Shown: positions 1-7,216 of the stretch, in pieces | How the letters are laid out: the number at the start of each line of letters is the position of its first letter | How positions within the stretch are numbered: position 1 is the stretch's first letter | Source of the DNA: Methanoregulaceae archaeon | GTDB lineage: Archaea > Halobacteriota > Methanomicrobia > Methanomicrobiales > Methanospirillaceae | Direction: 5' to 3' | Assembly: GCA_019695435.1 (NCBI GenBank) | Contig: JACTVF010000026.1 | Span: 1-14,449, forward strand | Length of the DNA: 14,449 nt | Program-made: the position numbers and the translations under genes | Notes under the pieces: model-generated | Seen by the model: only the letters and a program-made list of their open reading frames with translations | Databases searched by the model: none | Told to the model about the DNA's origin: nothing

Positions 1-1406
1 CCTGGATTATCCTCGCTGTTTCCCAGCTTCGCAAGGGCAAAGCCTTTGTGGTATACGGCATCCGCATAGTCGGGCCGGATCTTAAGCGCCCGGTTATAAG
101 CAGAGACAGCCTCGCTGAAGCGCCCGAGGCTTGCATAGGCAAGGCCGATCTGGTAGGCAGCTGAAGCGCATCCGGAATCAAGGGAGAGCGTAAGTGTAAA
201 GGCCTCGATCGCCTCTTCCTGCCTCCCCAGCCGGGAAAGGACTATTCCTTTAAAGTAAGACGCACCGGCATGGTTCTCCTGCAGAGAGAGGACCCGGGTA
301 AACGCCTCAAGTGCCTCGTCATACCTGCTCAGGTGAATGCAGGAGACACCCCGGCTGTAGAGCGCATCAGTATTATCCGGCTCGGCAGCAATGACTCGGT
401 CGAAATCCGCGACGGCTTCACGAAACCTGCCCAGGTGCTGATATGCCTTGCCCCGGAAAAAGAAGACCCGCCTGTTTGACGGGTTCATCTCCGCTGCCTT
501 GTCCAGGGCATATGCGGCATCCTCATACCGTTCCAGCTCGAACAAGGAGAAACCCTTATAGAGCCAGGCGTCTGCCACGAGAGGATTTAACGAGATTGCC
601 TGGTCAAGTGATACCACGGCATCGGCAAATTTCCCGGTCCTGTACTGGGCGATTCCTTTTATTACCCCGATATCCGCGTGATCGGGCTCGACCTCAAGAA
701 ATGTCCCGGCTGCTTCGGCAGCTTCGGCATATCGTTCCTGCTTTGCAAGAATAAATGAGCGATAATACCAGACCCATGCATCGGAGGGATCAAGTGTATG
801 AGCTTTTTCAAAAGCGTCAAGGGCTTCGTCGTACCTTCCTATCTCGTAGAGGGAGATCCCCATGTTGTAAAAAGCCTTTGAATAGCCGGGGACTACCTCG
901 ATCGCCTTTCCGTACGCAACAATGGCCTCCTCATGACGGCCGAGATCTGCAAGGGCGATACCTTTGTTGTAGTAGACTTTCGCGTGGCTGGGATCGATGG
1001 TAAGTGCATGATCGTAGGCCGATATGGCCTCCTGGTACCTGCCCAGTTCGTAGAGAGCGATGCCCTTGAGGATCCAGGCTTCGGCGTTGTCGTACTTAAG
1101 GGCGATGAGCCGTTCGCAGGCATCAAGCGCCTCCCGGTTCCTGCCGATCTGTGCGAGAGTCGCCGCCTTGTTGTACCATGCATTGATATCGGAGGGGTCC
1201 AACGTCAGCGCATTATCATAGGATTCAATCGCTGTATCGTATCTGCCGAGATCGTAGAGGGCGATGCCTTTGAAGTAATGAGCTTTGGGCAGTTTCGGAA
1301 AGAGGGTAAGCGCCCGGTCAAACATGACCACGGCTTCCTGGTACCTGCCGAGATCATAGAGTTCGATGCCCTGTCGCATCAGTGCTTCAGCATCACTTCT
1401 GCTCAT
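1..1406 (-). CDS. TPR-repeat protein, C-terminus beyond window
   Basis: The reading frame stays open from an ATG at 1406 to the left edge, giving 468 residues. Almost all of it is tandem 34-residue tetratricopeptide repeats: I count 13 complete copies and part of a 14th. Each copy shows the TPR pattern, with G-I/x-A-L-Y and L-G-R-Y in helix A, E-A-x-x-x-F/Y-D-x-A in helix B, and a closing L-x-P; clear examples are KGIALYDLGRY and KGIALYELGRY. There is no signal peptide or membrane segment, so it is probably a cytoplasmic protein-protein interaction scaffold; the partner is unknown. The start is supported by GAGGGAG about 12 bases upstream. An enzymatic or other domain could follow outside the window. 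TPR identity is certain; the cellular role cannot be read from the sequence. Confidence 0.93.
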   Translation of the reverse strand, partial: MSRSDAEALMRQGIELYDLGRYQEAVVMFDRALTLFPKLPKAHYFKGIALYDLGRYDTAIESYDNALTLDPSDINAWYNKAATLAQIGRNREALDACERLIALKYDNAEAWILKGIALYELGRYQEAISAYDHALTIDPSHAKVYYNKGIALADLGRHEEAIVAYGKAIEVVPGYSKAFYNMGISLYEIGRYDEALDAFEKAHTLDPSDAWVWYYRSFILAKQERYAEAAEAAGTFLEVEPDHADIGVIKGIAQYRTGKFADAVVSLDQAISLNPLVADAWLYKGFSLFELERYEDAAYALDKAAEMNPSNRRVFFFRGKAYQHLGRFREAVADFDRVIAAEPDNTDALYSRGVSCIHLSRYDEALEAFTRVLSLQENHAGASYFKGIVLSRLGRQEEAIEAFTLTLSLDSGCASAAYQIGLAYASLGRFSEAVSAYNRALKIRPDYADAVYHKGFALAKLGNSEDNP

Positions 1407-1459
1407 GGATTATTGTCGCTCCCTCGTTAGTCTTTGATGATTCCTGGCGCCGCATGACG

Positions 1460-1510
1460 ATAATATAAGCGTAAGGAAATGCGGCATATACCTTTTCCGG
1501 TATATATTTG
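1460..1510 (-). promoter_or_regulatory. Putative promoter region of the TPR gene with inverted repeat
   Basis: The 177-base gap between the aminotransferase and the TPR gene is AT-rich. It holds TATA-like runs on the minus strand (AAATATATA near 1501-1509 and TTATATTA near 1462-1469). A perfect 7-bp inverted repeat, ATATACC (1486-1492) and GGTATAT (1499-1505), is separated by 6 bases. The repeat overlaps one of the TATA-like elements, so it could be an operator or a leader hairpin. Which TATA element is used cannot be decided here. Confidence 0.4.
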
Positions 1511-1583
1511 TACACCACTATTAATGAATACTATTTTTATAGCTCTTCTTTGCCGGTACCTTCCTGCTGCCATCAGGGCATCT

Positions 1584-2816
1584 TCACGCGGCGAGGGACC
1601 GGATCACCCGGCCGAGCCGCCGTATCCCTTCTGCGATCCGTTCAATATCTGAGTTGGAAAAGTTCAGGCGGAGCGTATCTGTCCCACCGCCATCGACATA
1701 GAACGGGATGCCCGGGAGCACGGCGACCTGCTTTTTGAGCGCTTCGGTAAAGACCTCCATGGAGGAGCAGCCTGCAGGAAGCGTAACCCAGACAAACATC
1801 CCTCCTTCAGGTCAGGTCCAAGTGACTCCTTTTGGCATATCATTCTGCATCGCGGCGATCATGCTGTCCCGCTGTTCCCTGTACACACCCCGGATTTTAC
1901 GGATATGGGCATCGATGTCGGTGTCTGCAAGATAGCGCGAGGCAATGCGCTGGGAAAGATAATTGGAATGCAGGTCGGATGCCTGTTTCGCAACGACCAG
2001 CTGATCCATAACAGGCTGCGGGGCGCAGATCCATCCGAGACGCATGCCCGGGGCAACGATTTTTGAAAAGGACCCGATAAGGAGGGTCTGGTCGGGCAGA
2101 TATTTTTTAAAGGGCGGGTACGATCGGTCCGAAAACCGGAGTTCTCCGTATGCATCGTCTTCGACCATGATCGTTCTGGTGCCGGCAAGGATGTCTGCAC
2201 ACGCCTTCCGCCGCTTCTCTGAGTATGTGATCCCCGAGGGGTTCTGGGAATTGGGGATGCCATAGAAGAGCTTCGCTGTGTCCCCGGCTATCGCCATTTC
2301 AAAGGCTGCCGGATCCGGTCCCTCTGACTGGAGTTCGACCGGCACAAAGACCGGCTCGTAGAGCGAGAAGACCTGAATTGCACCGAGATAGCCCGGGCGT
2401 TCGATGGCGATTCTGTCGCCGGGATCGATCAGGATCTTGCCGATGAGATCGAGACACTGCTGCGAACCGTTGGTAATGAGGATCTCCGCAGGTGAGATGT
2501 CGAGGCCCAGCCGCTTTTTGTACCGGTCTGCAATAAACTGGCGGAGCGGGGGATATCCCTCGGTCGTTGCGTACTGGAGGGCGGTCCTGCCATCCTCGCG
2601 AAGAACCGTGGCGGCAGCCTGTGCAATGCCTCCGACATCGATCAGGTCAGGGTTTGGAAGTCCACCGGCAAACGAGATGATATCAGGATTTTCCGTTACT
2701 TTGAGGATCTCGCGGATAAACGATTTGGGGGTATTGCGCATCCGTCGGGCAAATGTATAGGTACGGTATAATGAGTCAGTCTTTTTTTTCTGCACAGCTT
2801 CCCGGGTTCCGGCCAT
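1584..2816 (-). pseudogene. PLP-dependent class I/II aminotransferase interrupted by an in-frame TGA
   Basis: This is a fold-type I PLP aminotransferase of the archaeal aromatic/2-aminoadipate (AraT/LysN-like) group, which moves amino groups between amino and 2-oxo acids in the cytoplasm. From the ATG at 2816 it shows NTPKSFIREIL (28-38), ISFAGGLPNP (47-56), NSQNPSG (189-195), EDDAY (219-223) and the PLP lysine in SFSK (Lys252). Residue 334 is followed by TGA at 1812-1814. The same frame then continues for 75 residues with PEGGMFVWV and the substrate-carboxylate arginine region TLRLNFSN, ending at 1584. Length and frame are otherwise those of an intact gene of about 410 codons. The truncated product would lack the carboxylate-binding arginine and probably be inactive. 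I chose 2816 because AAAGGA lies about 10 bases upstream and family members start shortly before the NTPKSF motif. A weak TATA-like element is at 2869-2875. The exact substrate is not determinable. Confidence 0.88.
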
Positions 2817-3008
2817 AAAAATACAATCCTTTACCACACTATCTGCCAGTCTATCTTGAAAAAACAGCTTTATTTCCATAAGCGGTCGCGGGAATAGGGC
2901 ATATTGCAGCGTCTCGCCGTCCCGGTCCATAAAACATCAGACTTCAACAGATTGCACTTCAAAAGACTTTTTACCTTTACCCGCACACCGGCTCACAAGG
3001 TGTTGTAT

Positions 3009-3299
3009 ATGACCGTCATCAAGAGCATTGAAATCATCTCATGGGCGAAGATCCATGCATTGTTCGGTATCGTGTTTGGCCTGATCTATGGGATACTGTT
3101 TGCCATAATGGGTGCCGCAATCGGGGCCAAATACAGTCTGCCGGGCGCGACGACTCTCGGGTTGCTCTCCATCATCGTCTTTCCCATCATCTTCGGGATC
3201 CTGGCCTTCATCTGCGGTGCGATTCTGGCCTTCCTGTATAACATTTTTGCCAGCAAGATCGGTGGTGTCGAGATCGAGCTGGCAGAGAAAAAAGCATAA
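3009..3299 (+). CDS. Small archaeal membrane protein, DUF3566-like
   Basis: This encodes 96 residues. Two long hydrophobic spans lie at about residues 16-40 and 48-79, each perhaps a helix or hairpin, followed by a short polar tail with GGVEIEL. Glycine-rich membrane spans and a C-terminal GG-(V/I)-E-I-E-L motif recall a family of small archaeal proteins related to DUF3566; that link is from memory of the family, not a search. I prefer the ATG at 3009 over upstream in-frame codons because the protein then begins just before the first membrane span and AAGGTG lies about 6 bases upstream. It is transcribed away from the aminotransferase gene and converges on the 121-residue gene. The function is unknown. 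Confidence 0.8.
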   Translation: MTVIKSIEIISWAKIHALFGIVFGLIYGILFAIMGAAIGAKYSLPGATTLGLLSIIVFPIIFGILAFICGAILAFLYNIFASKIGGVEIELAEKKA

Positions 3300-3305
3300 T
3301 CCCTC

Positions 3306-3315
3306 CTCTTTTTTT
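3306..3315 (+). terminator. T-run terminator after the small membrane protein
   Basis: A run of seven T (3309-3315) starts ten bases after the stop codon, in the short gap between two convergent genes. Archaeal RNA polymerase commonly ends transcription at such U-runs without a hairpin. Confidence 0.5.
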
Positions 3316-3331
3316 CAACTATTATATGAGA

Positions 3332-3697
3332 TCAGGCCTGGCGGTTTACCAGATCCCTTTCAAAAGTTATTGCATATCGGGCGAAGGTATCGGGATCCGG
3401 GAACGGTCCTGCGGCAAGCGTCAATTCTTCCAGGGGATCGGACCGCAACATGGTCATGGTCGTTCTATTCTTGGGGGAATACGTGTACCGTACCTCCAGC
3501 AGGTGGTCGTGCCCGAGCAACCCGGGGTTGCGGGACGGGTTATATGCCACGGCAACCGCCCAACTATCTTCCTGCATGTCGAGGTAGACCGTTGAGATAA
3601 GGTACCGGTTATCCTTCCTGATCATCACTTCATCTTCGAATTTTCCCACCGCTTGCCGGGTTGCCGGCTGCGGGTTGATTCCATAAAATTTTGACAT
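3332..3697 (-). CDS. Hypothetical protein, 121 residues, last gene of the cbi operon
   Basis: I do not recognise this protein. It is soluble, with no membrane span or signal peptide, and mixed in composition; it has stretches that look like alternating beta strands (RYLISTVYLDM, WAVAVAYN, LLEVRYTYS) and ends in a charged helix. It has a strong ribosome binding site, GGAGGGG, 4 bases before the ATG at 3697, and codon use like its neighbours, so it is very likely a real gene. It lies 51 bases after the CDF exporter gene on the same strand, with no obvious terminator between, so it may be the last gene of the cobalt operon. A metal-related role would be guilt by association only. Confidence 0.75.
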   Translation of the reverse strand: MSKFYGINPQPATRQAVGKFEDEVMIRKDNRYLISTVYLDMQEDSWAVAVAYNPSRNPGLLGHDHLLEVRYTYSPKNRTTMTMLRSDPLEELTLAAGPFPDPDTFARYAITFERDLVNRQA

Positions 3698-3748
3698 TTT
3701 CCCCTCCTTTTCCCCATAGCATTACTGCGTTTTCCTTTCCTGCCCGGT

Positions 3749-4831
3749 TCAATGCGAATGCGGGGGCAGGCCTTCGTGGCTGTGCTCACTGACATGATGG
3801 TACGCCGGCCCGGACGCGGTCATGGGATCCACGTGAATCGTTGCATCCGACAGGTACCTGAGATGATGGAGGAGTTCATGCTGGACTTCTTTTGCAATCG
3901 CATGTCCCTGCTCGACGGAAAGCGACGCATCCACCGTGATGCTGACCTCTGCGTGGAGCCGGTGTCCCAGCCACCTCACTTTCACATCCGTAACTTTACG
4001 GAGACCGCTGACATGGTGTGCGACATGGAAAATTTCTTTGGGGATCTCCGGGTCAACGCCATCGAGAAGCCGGGTGAAGATGGTCTTTGCCGACTCCCAG
4101 ACAATCCAGAATATCGCAATCGTGATCCCAAGACCGATAAGCGGATCCGCAAGCGGGAACCCGAAGTAAACTCCGATGGCTCCAAAAAGGACCGCAAGGC
4201 TTGTCCACCCGTCCGTCCGTGCATGGTAGCCGTCAGCAACGAGCGCCGCGCTGCCGATCTCCTTTCCCACGCGGAGACGGAGCTGTGCCACGGCTTCATT
4301 CCCGATAAACCCGATAACTGCCGCCATTGCCACGGCCCAGAGAAACGTCACGTTATGGGGGTGGAGGAGCCGGTCGATGGATTCATATCCGGCAACAATA
4401 GCGGAGATAAGGATCAGCACTACGACAGCCACGCCGGCAAGATCTTCCACGCGCCCGTACCCGTACGTAAACCGGTAGGTCGGTTTTCGCACGGTCAGCA
4501 GGAACGCGAACAGGAGCGGGATCGCGGTGAGTGCATCCCCGAAATTATGGATGGTATCGGCAAGAAGTGAAACGCTGCCGGAATAATATACGACGACAAC
4601 CTGCAGGATTGCAGTAATAAACAGCCCGACAAACGACCATTTGACCGCCCAGATCCCACGCTCGGTTGAAAAAATTGAAGGATCGACAACGCCGTGCATG
4701 TGGCCATGCCCATGGCCATGATGATGATCATAATGGTCATCATGACCTTCCCCAGGATCATGTTCATGAAAATGGCCATGATCATGGTCGTGATCGTCAT
4801 GATGTTCGTGGTTTTCAGCTGGAGGGATCAT
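3749..4831 (-). CDS. His-rich cation diffusion facilitator (CDF) metal exporter
   Basis: This is a 360-residue CDF-family antiporter, expected in the cytoplasmic membrane and exporting divalent metal ions in exchange for protons. Residues 8-46 contain 18 histidines, a cytoplasmic metal-binding tail. Six membrane segments follow, with the metal-site pairs His95-Asp99 in DTIHNFGD and His203-Asp207 in DGYHARTD. The HxxxD/HxxxD arrangement is typical of Zn/Co-type CDF proteins (CzcD, ZRC1-like). After about residue 260 comes the cytoplasmic ferredoxin-like domain, ending in a second His-rich tail. The ATG overlaps the cbiO stop by four bases (ATGA), so the two are translationally coupled. An exporter gene inside an importer operon is unusual. 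Exact metal selectivity (Zn, Co or Ni) is uncertain; membership of the CDF family is not. Confidence 0.95.
   Translation of the reverse strand: MIPPAENHEHHDDHDHDHGHFHEHDPGEGHDDHYDHHHGHGHGHMHGVVDPSIFSTERGIWAVKWSFVGLFITAILQVVVVYYSGSVSLLADTIHNFGDALTAIPLLFAFLLTVRKPTYRFTYGYGRVEDLAGVAVVVLILISAIVAGYESIDRLLHPHNVTFLWAVAMAAVIGFIGNEAVAQLRLRVGKEIGSAALVADGYHARTDGWTSLAVLFGAIGVYFGFPLADPLIGLGITIAIFWIVWESAKTIFTRLLDGVDPEIPKEIFHVAHHVSGLRKVTDVKVRWLGHRLHAEVSITVDASLSVEQGHAIAKEVQHELLHHLRYLSDATIHVDPMTASGPAYHHVSEHSHEGLPPHSH
4694..4810 (-). repeat. Low-complexity His/Asp/Gly codon tract in the CDF gene
   Basis: Residues 8-46 of the CDF exporter are built from irregular CAT/CAC, GAT and GGC/GGT codons, giving H-D, H-G and HHH runs. 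On the plus strand this reads as imperfect repeats of ATG and CATGATC-like units. Such tracts are prone to length change by slippage, so the number of metal-binding histidines may vary between strains. Confidence 0.7.
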
Positions 4832-6039
4832 TCTGTCGGACCTCGTTTTGTCATAGCTCCGGGTGCGGGAGACTGCGTTTTCGTGTTCATGGGGACAACG
4901 TCAATCGTATTGCCACTCTCCAGGCAATAGGTATCAACCCGCCGGAACACATGCGGCACCATAGACGCCGGTGTGAGGAGCACCGAGCATTCCCCAACGA
5001 GTGCCCGCAGGATGCCTTTGTCTATCACGCCATACGTGAAATCAAGCACTATCGATTCCCGCTCGGCAAGATTCTTCGCCCGGGTTCCCATTGCCCCGCG
5101 CCTGACCCCCGGATGGTCTGCGATCCATGCCGTGATTTCATCGGCCCCGTTGGTATCCACGTTACAGACAGTAATGGTTCCAAGAATCCTGTCCTCTTTT
5201 GGTTTCCTGAAGCTCTGTTCAAGTGAGCTGACCAGTTGCAGAACAGACTTTGGCGACTGCGTTTTCTCTACCATCTCCCGCGAGACGAGCTCAGTGTAGA
5301 CTTCCAGTACCGCAGGCATCCGTAGATTCGAGGACGTGACAAGTGCGGGATCCGTAAAGACTTCCTCGGGGGTACCCGTGTGAAGAATGGTCCCTTTGTT
5401 CATGAGGATGATCTGGTCCGCCCAGAGGTATGCCAGCTCCACATCATGCGTGGAGATAATGATCGTAGCGCCTTTTGCATTGAGTTCATCGAGCAGTTCC
5501 ATAAGATCCGCGGCACCGGCAGGGTCGAGCGAACTGGTTGGTTCATCAAATACGAGAACCTCCGGGTCCATCGCAAGTGTCCCTGCGATCGCGGCCCGCT
5601 TCTTCTCCCCCCCGCTCAGCTGGTGTGGGGGGCGTTTTTCGAACCCGGAAAGACCTACGGCGGCAAGTGATTGCGTGACCCTGGTCTTGATCTCGGCCGG
5701 TGTCATGCCGAGATTGAGGGGCCCGAACGCCACATCCTGGTACACCGTTGGTGCGAAGAGCTGGGTATCCGAGTTCTGGAAGACCATGCCGACTTTTTTC
5801 CGCACCTCGCGGAGCGATCTGCTGTCGTACCTGAGCGGTTCGCCATCGAGAAGCACACGCCCCTTCGAGGGTTCAAGAACCCCGTTGCACATCAGCATCA
5901 GGGTGGTCTTCCCGGCACCGTTGGGGCCGACCAGTGCAACCTTTGCTCCTTTTTTTATCGAGAAGGTTACACCGGAGAGTGTTTCCGGGCAGTTCGGGTA
6001 AGCATAATGAATAGTATCAAATTCAAGCAGGTTTGTCAT
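4828..6039 (-). CDS. cbiO: CbiO, cobalt ECF/ABC importer ATPase with extra C-terminal domain
   Basis: This is the ATPase that powers cobalt uptake by the CbiMNQO energy-coupling-factor importer at the cytoplasmic face. It has Walker A GPNGAGKTT (38-46), Q-loop FQNSDTQLF (87-95), signature LSGGE (141-145), Walker B VLVFDE (161-166) and switch His198. The core finishes at about residue 275, the usual CbiO length. A further 125 or so residues follow, with a beta-rich stretch (GTITVCNVDTNG, residues 287-298) and a later SVLLTPASMVPHVFRRVDTY segment (352-371); I do not recognise this domain. The start at 6039 is preceded by AGGTGA, which overlaps the cbiQ stop, and the gene begins 3 bases after cbiQ. 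Its end overlaps the CDF start. A homodimer with CbiQ is expected. Nickel instead of cobalt cannot be fully excluded. Confidence 0.94.
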   Translation of the reverse strand: MTNLLEFDTIHYAYPNCPETLSGVTFSIKKGAKVALVGPNGAGKTTLMLMCNGVLEPSKGRVLLDGEPLRYDSRSLREVRKKVGMVFQNSDTQLFAPTVYQDVAFGPLNLGMTPAEIKTRVTQSLAAVGLSGFEKRPPHQLSGGEKKRAAIAGTLAMDPEVLVFDEPTSSLDPAGAADLMELLDELNAKGATIIISTHDVELAYLWADQIILMNKGTILHTGTPEEVFTDPALVTSSNLRMPAVLEVYTELVSREMVEKTQSPKSVLQLVSSLEQSFRKPKEDRILGTITVCNVDTNGADEITAWIADHPGVRRGAMGTRAKNLAERESIVLDFTYGVIDKGILRALVGECSVLLTPASMVPHVFRRVDTYCLESGNTIDVVPMNTKTQSPAPGAMTKRGPTE

Positions 6040-6042
6040 GGT

Positions 6043-6837
6043 TCACCTGAACGGAACTATAGTACTTGTCATGATTGCAACGGCAATGCAGAGACCCAGA
6101 TAGACTGCGATAGATGCAATTGCCGCCGGTTTCGGGGGATTCTGCTGGCCCGGCAATGCCAGTTTGCCGTCATAGCACCGCGAGTCCATAGCGATGATGA
6201 GATCTTCGGCCTCCTTCCATCCCCGGATGAAGAGCATAGCACCGAGCATCGCCATCGAATTAATGGATCGTTTGAGCGAGGTATACCCGTGGCGGATTGT
6301 CTGGGCGTTGTGGATTGCGATTGTCTCGGCGAGGAAAACGAAGATAAAATGGTAGATCAGCATGGAGAGATCGACCATAACGGGAGGGAAACGCAGTTTG
6401 TGCATGACAGAAAAGATCTCAATCATGGGGGTTGTCAGGGCAATAAAAAAGAGCCCGCACATCCCGCCGAATGTCCGGACAAGTACGAGGGAGGCAAGGT
6501 TCGCAGAGCCTGTCGTGATGGTCAGCGGGACGTTCGCGACCGTAAACGTAAGGATAGTATCTCCACTCCCGCTTAAGAACAGGATAACGATCACGGAGAA
6601 GAACGCAAATAATACGGGAATATGAAGGAGTTCCACATATACCCGTACCGGTATTTTTGCAAAAACAAGGGTAATTGCTGAAAGAGTAATGAGAATAAAC
6701 AGCGGGGCAAGCGGGGCCGGGGAGGCAACACAGATGAATATGGCTCCCATTCCAAGGACGAGTTTAAGATAGCAGTTTACATCCCGTAACGCATTTGACT
6801 GGGCATAGTAATCCAGGTTCTCTTCCATAAACGTCAT
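6043..6837 (-). CDS. cbiQ: CbiQ, transmembrane T component of the cobalt ECF importer
   Basis: This 264-residue integral membrane protein couples the CbiO ATPase to the CbiMN substrate module. Hydrophobic segments lie at about residues 25-60, 70-90, 110-135, 155-175, 195-205 and 235-260. The cytoplasmic coupling motifs of the EcfT family appear as TIRHGY (180-185) and SRCYDG (219-224); the conserved arginines contact the ATPases. The N-terminal ENLDYYAQSNALRDVN resembles the usual CbiQ start, in which an acidic stretch precedes a conserved asparagine or aspartate. The ATG at 6837 has a weak AGGT upstream; an in-frame ATG at 6828 is a possible alternative start. It follows cbiN by 52 bases and precedes cbiO by 3. 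Confidence 0.93.
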   Translation of the reverse strand: MTFMEENLDYYAQSNALRDVNCYLKLVLGMGAIFICVASPAPLAPLFILITLSAITLVFAKIPVRVYVELLHIPVLFAFFSVIVILFLSGSGDTILTFTVANVPLTITTGSANLASLVLVRTFGGMCGLFFIALTTPMIEIFSVMHKLRFPPVMVDLSMLIYHFIFVFLAETIAIHNAQTIRHGYTSLKRSINSMAMLGAMLFIRGWKEAEDLIIAMDSRCYDGKLALPGQQNPPKPAAIASIAVYLGLCIAVAIMTSTIVPFR

Positions 6838-6855
6838 AAGGAATACCTATACTCT

Positions 6856-6870
6856 GACGTCTCAAACGTC
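6856..6870 (-). other. Weak hairpin between cbiN and cbiQ
   Basis: GACGT (6856-6860) and ACGTC (6866-6870) form a 5-bp stem with a 5-base loop in the only sizeable gap inside the cbi core genes (52 bases). There is no T-run, so it is not a clear terminator. It could be an mRNA processing or stability element, or chance. Confidence 0.25.
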
Positions 6871-6889
6871 GGAAAATTGAAAAGATGGG

Positions 6890-7216
6890 TCATGTAGGGT
6901 TTGCACTATCGCGTTTACCCCGGTAAAACCCGAAGAAGTATCCGATCACGAACGCCCCCAGGCCGGACTGGATGGAGAAGAGCAGGGACTCGACTTCAGT
7001 GCTCGGGGGAGTCCAAATAGGCTGTATCCAGGGGGTGTATCCCGTTGCCTCGATCGCGGCGCTTCCCTGGTCATCTGATCCCTGCCAGGTCTCCTGCCCG
7101 GGTTTGGCGGTTGCCTGGATATTGGCATTATTTATGATAAAGACTGCCGCAAAGATGACGATGAAGACCGCAAAGATGATCTCAAGTTTGTACTTCATGA
7201 AAAATCTGGGGATCAT
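6890..7216 (-). CDS. cbiN: CbiN, auxiliary membrane subunit of the cobalt importer
   Basis: This 108-residue protein has two membrane spans (about 11-28 and 78-97) joined by an extracytoplasmic loop of about 50 residues. The loop ends in the CbiN signature TPWIQPIWTPPSTEVES (61-77), followed by a G-rich second helix (GLGAFVIGYFFGFYRG). CbiN assists metal loading into CbiM and marks the cobalt-type (CbiMN) module rather than NikM/NikN nickel systems. The ATG at 7216 overlaps the distal cbiM stop (ATGA), and GGAGGG lies 8 bases upstream inside the cbiM coding frame; an alternative start at 7198 would remove the overlap and has a poorer ribosome binding site. The coupling suggests that cbiM evolved as a full-length gene ending at 7213. 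Confidence 0.93.
   Translation of the reverse strand: MIPRFFMKYKLEIIFAVFIVIFAAVFIINNANIQATAKPGQETWQGSDDQGSAAIEATGYTPWIQPIWTPPSTEVESLLFSIQSGLGAFVIGYFFGFYRGKRDSANPT

Noticed and set aside
1812..1814. TGA in the aminotransferase as a selenocysteine codon
   Set aside because: The family has arginine, not a catalytic cysteine, at this place, and I see no selenocysteine insertion element. Methanomicrobiales are not known for selenocysteine use.
2817..2930. Start of the aminotransferase at the ATG at 2930
   Set aside because: It would add 38 residues unlike any family N-terminus, while the ATG at 2816 has a ribosome binding site and fits the family length.
3752..4570. A 272-codon plus-strand frame opposite the CDF gene
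   Set aside because: It is a shadow of a well-supported membrane protein gene; the translation has no family features and no ribosome binding site.
5671..6576. A 301-codon plus-strand frame opposite cbiO and cbiQ
   Set aside because: It spans two clear genes in antisense, with charged low-quality composition and no supporting signals.
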